Shown: piece by piece, positions 1-7,108 of the stretch | Position numbering within the stretch: the stretch's first letter is position 1 | Layout: each line of letters opens with the position of its first letter | NCBI GenBank assembly: GCA_028710845.1 | Contig: JAQTTI010000005.1 | Location: forward strand, 1-26,949 | Origin: Candidatus Omnitrophota bacterium | Lineage (GTDB): Bacteria > Omnitrophota > Gorgyraeia > Gygaellales > Profunditerraquicolaceae | Direction: 5' to 3' | Length of the DNA stretch: 26,949 nucleotides | Program-made: the position numbers and the translations under genes | Notes under the pieces: generated by a model | What the model was told of the DNA's origin: nothing | The model's database searches: none | What the model saw: the letters and a program-made list of their open reading frames with translations, nothing else

Positions 1-2
1 GA

Positions 3-407
3 GGATGCGAAGACGTGCTTATTCCGGAAAGAGAAATAGACCTTAACAATGTCTGCCATGATATAGTACATGGTAATTTGGTAGGGAAAATGAGCTGGAT
101 TATTATACTTGCCGAAGGGGCAGGCAAGGCAGATGATATTGCCCGACAGATAACCGATATGACTGGTTTAGAAACCAGGACGGTTGTGTTGGGACATGTA
201 CAAAGAGGCGGCCGGCCGACTGCTTTTAGCCGGGATTTAGCTCTTAACCTTGGTAAGGCAGCTGTAGACAGCTTAATCGCCGGCAAGAAAGATCTTGCTT
301 TAGGGCTGGCCGGTGGGAAAATAACGGAAGTTAATTTTGAAATTGCTATACAGAAAAAAGAATTAAAGATCGATAATTTTTACAAATTAGTAAAGATTCT
401 TACATAG
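3..407 (+). CDS. pfkA: 6-phosphofructokinase, C-terminal part (gene begins before the window)
   Basis: This is the last ~134 codons of an ATP- or PPi-dependent 6-phosphofructokinase, which phosphorylates fructose 6-phosphate in glycolysis. The frame is open from base 3 (Gly-Cys-Glu-Asp-Val-Leu-Ile-Pro-Glu), so the GTG at 15 is not a real start. Family landmarks are the ILIPE-like strand at the start, the TGLETRTVVLGHVQRGG segment (the fructose-6-phosphate-binding region of PfkA) and the following helix with SRDLALNLGKAAVDSL. The catalytic and nucleotide-binding half lies outside the window, so ATP versus pyrophosphate use cannot be judged. The aldolase gene follows 38 bp later and fits a glycolytic pair. 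Confidence 0.93.
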   Translation, partial: GCEDVLIPEREIDLNNVCHDIVHGNLVGKMSWIIILAEGAGKADDIARQITDMTGLETRTVVLGHVQRGGRPTAFSRDLALNLGKAAVDSLIAGKKDLALGLAGGKITEVNFEIAIQKKELKIDNFYKLVKILT

Positions 408-430
408 TTAGGGCTGGTAAAGAAAATAAA

Positions 431-438
431 AAGGAGAT
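431..438 (+). promoter_or_regulatory. Ribosome binding site of the aldolase gene
   Basis: AAGGAGAT lies 7 nt before the ATG at 446. This strong Shine-Dalgarno sequence supports that start. Confidence 0.75.
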
Positions 439-445
439 AGGCAAA

Positions 446-1768
446 ATGGGAAGACGGGCGCTTGAGGTTGACAAGATAGTAATGGATTTAATTCTTACCG
501 ATGATACTCTGCTTAAGAAAAAATTAGCCAAGAAAATCCTGGATATGGCTTATAAAAAAGGCATCTATCCTTCCAGTATCCATGAATTTTATATGGCAAG
601 AGGCAGGGGTGAGTTTGAAGGTTTTACGGTTCCGGCAATGAACCTGCGCAGTATGACTTATGATTTGGCCCGGGCTGTTTTTCGGACAGCCAAAAAGAAT
701 AACGCCGGAGCATTTATTTTCGAGATTGCAAAATCCGAAATGGGCTATACCTCTCAGGCCCCGGTTGAATACACCGCTGTTATCCTGGCTGCTGCCATAA
801 AAGAAGGTTACCAGGGCCCTGTATTTATCCAGGCAGATCATTGCCAGGTCAATGCTAAAAAATTCCAGGAGACTCCCGAAAAAGAATTAGAAGCTTTACA
901 AAATATGATTGCCGACAGTATAAGTGAAGGATTTTATAATATCGATATTGATTCATCGACGCTAGTGGATTTATCCAAAAAAGATATTAAACAACAGCAG
1001 AAAAACAACTATGAGGTATGCGCTAAACTTACCCAGCTTATCCGCAGGATCGAACCGAAAGGAATTACGGTTTCAGTTGGAGGGGAAATCGGAGAGGTGG
1101 GGCATCAGAACTCTACTCCTGAAGACCTGCGCGCTTTTATGGCAGGTTATAAGGAAAGGCTGCGTAAAGGCCTTATCGGCATATCCAAAATTTCTGTGCA
1201 GACCGGGACCAGCCACGGCGGGGTGGTTAAAGCCGACGGTTCTATTGCCGAAGTAAAATTAGACTTCGGCACGCTTAATACCCTTTCGGGTATTGCCCAG
1301 AAAGAATTCGCTCTTGGAGGAGCGGTTCAGCATGGCGCCTCCACTTTACCGGAAGAGATGTTCCATAAATTCCCGGAGAATAATACATTGGAAGTGCATT
1401 TAGCTACTGGGTTTCAGAATATGATGTTTGACAGCAAACATTTTCCTGAAGATTTAAAGAAAAGAATTTATGAATGGTTAAAAGTTAATGCCTCAAGCGA
1501 AAGAAAAGAAGGCGAAAGCGATGAGCAGTTTTTTTATAAAGCGCGTAAGAAAGCGCTGGGGCCGTTTAAAAAAGATATTATGGGTCTGGCGCAGGAAACC
1601 CGCGACAAAATAGCCCAGGAGATTGAAGCGAAATTTGATTTTCTCTTTAAACAGCTAGGCGCTGTAAATAACCGGCAGCTGACCGATAAATATATCAGCT
1701 TAAAAAGAGTGATTACCCGTAAACGCCAGGAGGCTCCTGTGGTTCACGATGGAGAAGGCGCTGACTAG
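446..1768 (+). CDS. fba: Class II fructose-bisphosphate aldolase family protein
   Basis: This is a 440-residue zinc-dependent class II aldolase-family enzyme, probably cleaving fructose 1,6-bisphosphate to glyceraldehyde 3-phosphate and dihydroxyacetone phosphate in the cytosol. The four metal-site residues of the family can be traced: His132 in QADHCQ, Glu214 in GGEIGEVGHQ, His257 in QTGTSHGG and His296 in AVQHGAST. The protein is ~80-100 residues longer than typical FbaA; the excess is an N-terminal helical stretch and a charged C-terminal region (about residues 330-440). It follows pfkA, which supports a glycolytic role. A tagatose-bisphosphate or related sugar-phosphate substrate cannot be excluded. 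The start is fixed by a strong ribosome binding site. Confidence 0.85.
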   Translation: MGRRALEVDKIVMDLILTDDTLLKKKLAKKILDMAYKKGIYPSSIHEFYMARGRGEFEGFTVPAMNLRSMTYDLARAVFRTAKKNNAGAFIFEIAKSEMGYTSQAPVEYTAVILAAAIKEGYQGPVFIQADHCQVNAKKFQETPEKELEALQNMIADSISEGFYNIDIDSSTLVDLSKKDIKQQQKNNYEVCAKLTQLIRRIEPKGITVSVGGEIGEVGHQNSTPEDLRAFMAGYKERLRKGLIGISKISVQTGTSHGGVVKADGSIAEVKLDFGTLNTLSGIAQKEFALGGAVQHGASTLPEEMFHKFPENNTLEVHLATGFQNMMFDSKHFPEDLKKRIYEWLKVNASSERKEGESDEQFFYKARKKALGPFKKDIMGLAQETRDKIAQEIEAKFDFLFKQLGAVNNRQLTDKYISLKRVITRKRQEAPVVHDGEGAD

Positions 1769-1776
1769 CCGATATA

Positions 1777-1794
1777 AATAAAGAGTTCTTTATT
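1777..1794. repeat. 18-bp AT-rich palindrome
   Basis: AATAAAGA, a 2-nt centre and TCTTTATT form a perfect 8+8 inverted repeat just after the aldolase stop codon. The spacer is too short for a normal RNA loop, so it would act as a DNA operator if it has any function. It is AT-rich and could be chance. Confidence 0.35.
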
Positions 1795-1799
1795 ATCTT

Positions 1800-1838
1800 C
1801 CGGGCAAGGTTATGAAAATCCACCTTGCCCGGTTTATT
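1800..1838 (+). terminator. Hairpin terminator after the aldolase gene
   Basis: Bases 1800-1810 (CCGGGCAAGGT) pair perfectly with 1822-1832 (ACCTTGCCCGG) around an 11-nt loop and are followed by TTTATT. The GC-rich 11-bp stem with a short U-rich tail fits an intrinsic terminator. It separates the glycolytic genes from the peptide cluster. It also covers the TTG at 1825, which argues against that codon as the start of the next gene. Confidence 0.7.
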
Positions 1839-1860
1839 AAAAGCCGGCGGAATAAAAATA

Positions 1861-3597
1861 ATGTTAGCTCCCTTTTTCAGGAACAATCCCAGGATCTTCG
1901 CATTTATCTCCAATTATCGAAAACAAATTCTTGTATTATTCTTATTAAGTTTTATCTCTTCCGGTTTTCCTCTGGTTATTCCCTACATTTCCAAATTATT
2001 CATTGATAAAGTATTCATCGCCAAAGAATTTAATAAATTCTGGACTTTGTCCTTTTTGGGTTTGGGTTTATTTTTCCTATCCGTATTGGTCAAGGCTATC
2101 AGTAACATTGTAAAAAACAAAATTGCCGTAAAATTAAGGTTTAATTTATCCAATAAATTTATAAGGAAATTATTCTCTCTCGACCTAAGTTTTTTTCAGA
2201 ACCGTTCAGTAGGGGAAAATATCTACCGGCTTTCCGATACCGAACAAATAGTCAATTTCTCAACCGAACAATGTCCCGTATTTTTAGCCGATATCGTCAA
2301 ATTGCCGGTAATTTTGGGAATTGCTTTCTGGATTAATCTGCCGATGACCATCTCCTTGTTAATCTTAAGCCCTTTATTTATCCTCCAAAGTGTTTATTTA
2401 CAGAGAAAATTAAAGCCCATCTATGAGCAGATCTGGGGTTATAGCAGCAGGCTGTCAAAAGAAGTCGCCGAGATTTTCGCCAGGATCCAGGTGATTAAGG
2501 TGCTTGGTTTAGAAACTTATAAGAAAAATAGTTATTTAAAGAGCTTGATAGAAAACATACGCTGGAAAATAAAAAGCTTTCGTTGGTTTATTATCAGCTC
2601 TCTAAGCGCTTCTTTTTTATCTCAGGCAATATATGGGGCGATTACTCTTTACGGAGGATGGTTGATAATTAAGGGCAGGCTTACGCTGGGTAGTTACACC
2701 GCTGTAATGCTTTATCTTACCCAATTAGGCGCTCTTCTGCAGTCTCTGGGGTCCAGGTTTGAATATATTACCCAGGATATCGTGTCTATAGAAAAATTTA
2801 CCGAAGTTATGGAAACAGAGCCTCAAATTAAAGATAACCCGCAGGCAAAAAGTCTTCCTAGTATCAATGGCGGAATTAACCTTGACAATGTTTGGTTTGG
2901 ATACAAAAAAGAATCTCCTGTTTTTAAAGGGATAAGTTTCGATATTCCCGGCCGATCTTGGGTTAGTATAGCCGGCCCTTCAGGATGCGGTAAAACTACT
3001 TTAATTAATCTTATCTTAAGGCTGCATGATCCTGACAGGGGAAGCATTATTCTAGGCGGATTGGATTTAAAGTTAATAAAGTTAAAGTCATTATGGAAAA
3101 AGATCGGTATTGCCACCCAGCAGCCATTTCTTTTTAATCTTACGGTTGGGGAGAATATTGCTTATGGTTTAAAGTCTAAGGACATGAGTTTGATTGAGGA
3201 ATCAGCCAAAGTTGCCGGAATCCATGATTTTATCGCCGAACTACCGGATGGTTATAATACGATTATCGGAGAAGATGCCTGTTTCTTATCTTATGGAGCT
3301 AAACAAAAAATTGCGGTAGCCAGGGCAATTTTGAGAAAACCGGAGATATTGATTTTAGATGAAGCTTTTGCTTGCATAGATTCACTGGCTGAAGAAGGGA
3401 TAATTTCAAGATTGAAGAATATGACTGATATTAAAATAGTAATAATTGTCTCTCACAGGCTTTCTACTGTATTATCCGCGGATTTTACGCTTTTTATTAA
3501 GGGTCCCCAAGATATTATCATGGATAAGCCGCAAGAACTTCTTAGGAAAGAAAAGGCTTTTCGCAGTCTTTTCGCCGAACAACTGAAAGTCGAATAA
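1861..3597 (+). CDS. ABC exporter, fused membrane and ATPase domains (probable peptide exporter)
   Basis: This is a 578-residue half-transporter of the ABC exporter (MsbA/LmrA/NHLM-like) type that would dimerise in the inner membrane. The N-terminal half has about six membrane segments (from ~residue 20 to ~300). The ATPase domain has Walker A GPSGCGKTT (372-380), a Q-loop TQQPFLF, Walker B ILILDEAF and the H-loop VSHR. The signature is LSYGAKQ (476-482) instead of LSGGQ. There is no C39 peptidase domain, so leader removal must lie elsewhere. I use ATG 1861; an upstream TTG (1825) lies inside the terminator. The next gene starts 3 nt after the stop. As first gene of the cluster it is the likely exporter of the modified peptide, though a lipid substrate is possible. 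Confidence 0.85.
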   Translation: MLAPFFRNNPRIFAFISNYRKQILVLFLLSFISSGFPLVIPYISKLFIDKVFIAKEFNKFWTLSFLGLGLFFLSVLVKAISNIVKNKIAVKLRFNLSNKFIRKLFSLDLSFFQNRSVGENIYRLSDTEQIVNFSTEQCPVFLADIVKLPVILGIAFWINLPMTISLLILSPLFILQSVYLQRKLKPIYEQIWGYSSRLSKEVAEIFARIQVIKVLGLETYKKNSYLKSLIENIRWKIKSFRWFIISSLSASFLSQAIYGAITLYGGWLIIKGRLTLGSYTAVMLYLTQLGALLQSLGSRFEYITQDIVSIEKFTEVMETEPQIKDNPQAKSLPSINGGINLDNVWFGYKKESPVFKGISFDIPGRSWVSIAGPSGCGKTTLINLILRLHDPDRGSIILGGLDLKLIKLKSLWKKIGIATQQPFLFNLTVGENIAYGLKSKDMSLIEESAKVAGIHDFIAELPDGYNTIIGEDACFLSYGAKQKIAVARAILRKPEILILDEAFACIDSLAEEGIISRLKNMTDIKIVIIVSHRLSTVLSADFTLFIKGPQDIIMDKPQELLRKEKAFRSLFAEQLKVE

Positions 3598-3600
3598 TAA

Positions 3601-4533
3601 ATGGTGCCGCGCATAAGGCTAACAACTTATTGTAATCGTTCTTGTGTCTATTGTTCTGCTTATGACTCCGGCCTTAAATACGGAGTTCAGGAGTTTAAAC
3701 CCGAAGAATACCGGTTTCTTCTTGAACGGGCCAGGAAGGAAGGCATAAAGGAGGTTGCCTGGCAGGGGGGAGAGCCTACCAGCCATTCGCAGATAAATTT
3801 AATCGCTAAATTGACAGGCGATAGCGGGACCAAGGTGCATCTTTTTACTAACGGAATATTTGATCCTGCGTTGCTTAAGCCTCTAAAAAGAATAGTTTCG
3901 CGCTGCCTGGTTAACTTAAACCATCCTGATACTTATCGGCCAAGCCAGCTTAAACTTGTCCGCAGTAATTTACTGCGGATGAAAGACGAAGGTTTTGGTT
4001 TTCATATAGGGTATAATCTTTATCAGGAAAACCCGGATTACGGCTTCATCTTTAAGGCGATAGAAGAATACGCTGTTACGGCCGTGCGTTTTGATGTCGC
4101 CAGGCCGTCTAAAAAGGGTAAAAATCTGCATTTTGCGTTTAATGATTTCTTTAGGCTAAAAGCTCAGGCGTTAAAGTTTATCGCTTTATGTCGTTTTCTC
4201 GGAGCCAGGGCCTATCTTGACTGTTGCTGGCCGCGTTGTGTTTTTAAAGAAGAAGAAATCAAGTTACTTAAGAAGGCTCAAGCTGAACTTTCTTTTAGCT
4301 GCAAGACTACTGTCGATATTCTGCCGGGTTTACGTATCGACAGCTGTTATTGCTCTATAGAGATCAAAGATAAGTTCTTCAGCCAATTCCCAAGTTTTAA
4401 TTCTGTGCTTAAGTTTTTAAAGAACAAAGAAGACCGTCTGCGTTGGGATGTACCTACGGATCCCAGGTGCATAAACTGCTCCTGGAGAAAAAATAAAGTC
4501 TGCCAGGGCTCTTGTCTTGGCTATGCTAAATAA
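3601..4533 (+). CDS. Radical SAM enzyme with Cys-rich (SPASM-like) C-terminus
   Basis: This is a 310-residue radical SAM enzyme. The SAM-cluster motif is C11-x3-C15-x2-C18 (TYCNRSCVYCSA) at the very N-terminus, and GGE (56-58) is the SAM-binding loop. The C-terminal third carries many Cys: C208, C209, C213, C234, C249, C251, then C290-x2-C293-x7-C301-x3-C305. This fits a SPASM or twitch domain that binds auxiliary Fe-S clusters, as in enzymes that modify ribosomal peptides. It lacks an N-terminal RRE-like extension, so a separate PqqD-type carrier would be needed, and one is encoded at 9837. It starts 3 nt after the ABC gene without a clear ribosome binding site, which suggests translational coupling. 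The exact reaction is unknown; thioether or other Cα crosslinks are typical of the family. Confidence 0.82.
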   Translation: MVPRIRLTTYCNRSCVYCSAYDSGLKYGVQEFKPEEYRFLLERARKEGIKEVAWQGGEPTSHSQINLIAKLTGDSGTKVHLFTNGIFDPALLKPLKRIVSRCLVNLNHPDTYRPSQLKLVRSNLLRMKDEGFGFHIGYNLYQENPDYGFIFKAIEEYAVTAVRFDVARPSKKGKNLHFAFNDFFRLKAQALKFIALCRFLGARAYLDCCWPRCVFKEEEIKLLKKAQAELSFSCKTTVDILPGLRIDSCYCSIEIKDKFFSQFPSFNSVLKFLKNKEDRLRWDVPTDPRCINCSWRKNKVCQGSCLGYAK

Positions 4534-4554
4534 TAAGAGTAGTCAGTATAACTT

Positions 4555-5448
4555 ATGAAAACTTTCCTTAAAATTGCCGGAATTACAATAAGCATTGAAT
4601 ATCCTTTTGCTTGTAAGCCATGGAACAGCAAGAACGGTACTTTAGAGCGTTATAAGCCGTTTTTCGTCAACCCCGTTATAAATCCAGGCATAAACATAAA
4701 TATTTCTAAAATAAATAAGCCTTTGTTGCCGCAAGGTAAAATGATTTTCGATTCCAAAGGCTTATGGAAACTTTATGCCTCCGGCAGTTCTTTAGAAATT
4801 TGCCTTTCGGATCCTTTAAGTAAAAAAGCACACGATGAGATTATTAAAACCAAAGGCGATTTTAGTTCCTGGGAGGCTGGTTTTTCCCCTTCATTGTCCC
4901 GAAAAGGCAGAAATGCTTTAGATTATCCGGTCCTGGAAGTAATAATGATGAATATCCTTTCTAAAAACCTGGGAATACTTACTCATGCCAGCGGCGTAAT
5001 TTCTTTAGGGCAGGGTTTACTTTTCTGCGGGAATTCCGGCGCAGGTAAATCTACGCTCTCACAGCTCTGGAAAAAAGCCAGGCCCCAGGATCTGCTTCTT
5101 ACCGATGACAGGGCGGCTATAACAAAAGCAGGAAAAAACTTTATGATCTTCGGAACTCCCTGGAGCGGATCGGCAAACGTTTATTCATCCGAATCGGGCA
5201 TTCTTAAGAAAGTTTTTTTTATTGCCCACAGTGAAAAGAATTCTATTAATAAAATCGATGGCATTGAAGCTGCCTCGGCTATTATCAGGCATTCGTCGCT
5301 AGCTTACTGGAATAAAGCAGGATTAGATTTTGCGATCCAGTTTTGCGCGCAGTTATGCAAAACAATCAAATGTTACCGATTAGGTTTTGTCCCGGACAAA
5401 AGCGCAGTCGATTTTGTAAGTAAGTTTCTGAAAGAAAATGAAAGATAA
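4555..5448 (+). CDS. HPr-kinase-like protein, candidate peptide kinase
   Basis: This 297-residue protein has the HPr kinase fold signature: H144 in LTHASG, a P-loop GNSGAGKST (159-167), the acidic LLLTDDRA strand (D184, D185) and a GTPWSG loop (200-205). True HPr kinase also carries an N-terminal receptor-like domain and a longer C-terminal catalytic motif that I cannot find. The N-terminal ~130 residues are of unknown type. HPr-kinase homologues of this size occur in lasso peptide clusters, where they phosphorylate the C-terminal Ser of the precursor. Here the precursor also ends in Ser. It overlaps the next gene by 11 bp, so it is co-translated with the cluster. Role as a RiPP kinase is inference; the P-loop assignment is direct. 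Confidence 0.75.
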   Translation: MKTFLKIAGITISIEYPFACKPWNSKNGTLERYKPFFVNPVINPGININISKINKPLLPQGKMIFDSKGLWKLYASGSSLEICLSDPLSKKAHDEIIKTKGDFSSWEAGFSPSLSRKGRNALDYPVLEVIMMNILSKNLGILTHASGVISLGQGLLFCGNSGAGKSTLSQLWKKARPQDLLLTDDRAAITKAGKNFMIFGTPWSGSANVYSSESGILKKVFFIAHSEKNSINKIDGIEAASAIIRHSSLAYWNKAGLDFAIQFCAQLCKTIKCYRLGFVPDKSAVDFVSKFLKENER

Positions 5449-7108
5449 GATAAATATTTCGCTTATTTATCCGCCTTTTTCTACACCTACCTCAGTGCCT
5501 TTTGGGCTAGCCTGTTTGAAAGGGTTTCTGGAAAAGAAGGATGCTGGCGTTAAAGTAAGCGTTTTTGATTTTAACCTGGCCCTCTATGAACGGTTTATAA
5601 ATGCAGGTAAAGATTGTTTGCCGTGTTATTTCTGCCGTAAACTAAACCTGAGCTGCTTTTGCAAGGGAATTGGCGCTGATGAATTAAACTCCTTAGCCAG
5701 AGGCAGGAAGTATTTCCGCAATAAAAGTAATTTTTCCGATAAGCAGATTTACGAGAGGCACCTGCGTTATTTTTATTCGTTTTTTATCGAAAAAATAAGG
5801 AAGTGCTGTAATCGCATCCTGAAAGAGCTACTGGAATTTAACCCCGAGAATATTCTTTTAAAAAATTTTTTCCAAGAAGAAATCTCTAGGGTAAAATCCC
5901 GGAATCCGCAGCTTATTGGAATTTCCCTGCATAATTTGGTAGCCGGGACCTTTTCTTTTTATCCTTTTGCCCTGGCCAAGGCCCTTAAGCATTATTGCCG
6001 GGCTCCGATAATAATGGGTGGGGCTTCATTTTCTTACGTTAATCCCGAAGATTTTCTTCGGGTCTTTGACTTTATTGATTATATAATTAAGGGGCCCGGC
6101 GCAGAAAGCCTTTATATATTGGCCAAAAACCTTAATAATGGAAAGATCAAGGAAATCCCTAACCTTGCCTACCGTAAAAGCGGCAAAATTTTAATAAATG
6201 AAAGTCTGAAATCAGGGGTTAAGGAGTTTTCCTGTCCCGATTTTTCGGAGTTTGAGCTAAAAAAGTATTATAATCCCCAGCTTGTCCTGCCGGTTATGTT
6301 CTCCAGGGGATGCAGCTGGGGCGCTTGTGTTTTTTGCAAATATTATGGCGATCATAAGGGAAAACCGGTTTTTAAACGTCCCGATGAATTCGCCGAAGAG
6401 TTAGGGTTATTGCAGAAAAAGTATAAAGCCTGCCATTTTTATATTGTTGATAACTGTATTCCTCCTGATAAACTGTTTAAACTTGCCCGAGCCATATTGT
6501 CTAAAGGGCTTAAGATCAACTATATTGTTTATGCCCGGCCGGCTAAATTCTCTTTAAAGATTTTAAAGCTTTTAAGCCGTTCAGGGTGCAAGTCCATACA
6601 TTGGGGCGTGGAATCGGCATCTAACCGTATTCTAAAACTGATGAATAAGGGCACTAATATAGAAGAGGTTGAGCGTGTCCTCAAAAACTCAAGTAAATCC
6701 GGGATAAGAAACCTTATTTATATGATTTTTGATTTTCCTCTCCAGAAAAAAGAAGATTATTTGAAAAACCTTGAATTTATTCAGCGCCTGCGCGATCAGG
6801 TGAGTTTTATCGGGCTGCATTTTTTCCGTCTTGAGAAGGATACTATTATGTCCGGTAACCCTTTTAAGTATAATATCCGGGTTGGATCCAAAGAAAAGCT
6901 TTTTAGTCTATCCGGCAAAAGAGTAAATTCCAGTATTTATAATATAAGCCCGTTAGAGGAAATAGTAGATCCAAAAAATTATCAGGCAGAAAAGCTCTTG
7001 TTTCTTGCTTACGTAAAAAAGTTTTCTTTCCCCGGGTATTTCGAAGAGCATATGTTTTTTACAGAAAAAAGGAAAGGTCATGAAGTATCCAAGGATAAAA
7101 TTAACTAA
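5438..7108 (+). CDS. Cobalamin-binding-type radical SAM enzyme
   Basis: This 556-residue protein has a B12-binding-like Rossmann domain (about 1-250; LIYPPFSTP, GISLHNLVAG, IIMGGASF) followed by a radical SAM barrel (about 285-480). The SAM-cluster motif reads RGC-SWGA-C-VF-C, Cys292-x4-Cys297-x2-Cys300, one residue longer than the standard Cx3Cx2C. GVESAS and the MIFDFP segment fit the barrel's later strands. An unusual Cys cluster lies in the N-terminal part: C60, C63, C66, C73, C75. Members of this class methylate unactivated carbon or phosphorus, or rearrange carbon skeletons. In this cluster a peptide C-methylation or related change is plausible but not shown. It overlaps both neighbours (11 bp and 29 bp). 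Confidence 0.8.
   Translation: MKDKINISLIYPPFSTPTSVPFGLACLKGFLEKKDAGVKVSVFDFNLALYERFINAGKDCLPCYFCRKLNLSCFCKGIGADELNSLARGRKYFRNKSNFSDKQIYERHLRYFYSFFIEKIRKCCNRILKELLEFNPENILLKNFFQEEISRVKSRNPQLIGISLHNLVAGTFSFYPFALAKALKHYCRAPIIMGGASFSYVNPEDFLRVFDFIDYIIKGPGAESLYILAKNLNNGKIKEIPNLAYRKSGKILINESLKSGVKEFSCPDFSEFELKKYYNPQLVLPVMFSRGCSWGACVFCKYYGDHKGKPVFKRPDEFAEELGLLQKKYKACHFYIVDNCIPPDKLFKLARAILSKGLKINYIVYARPAKFSLKILKLLSRSGCKSIHWGVESASNRILKLMNKGTNIEEVERVLKNSSKSGIRNLIYMIFDFPLQKKEDYLKNLEFIQRLRDQVSFIGLHFFRLEKDTIMSGNPFKYNIRVGSKEKLFSLSGKRVNSSIYNISPLEEIVDPKNYQAEKLLFLAYVKKFSFPGYFEEHMFFTEKRKGHEVSKDKIN

Noticed and set aside
1825..1860. Upstream TTG start for the ABC exporter
   Set aside because: It lies in the descending arm of the terminator hairpin and has no ribosome binding site; ATG 1861 fits better.
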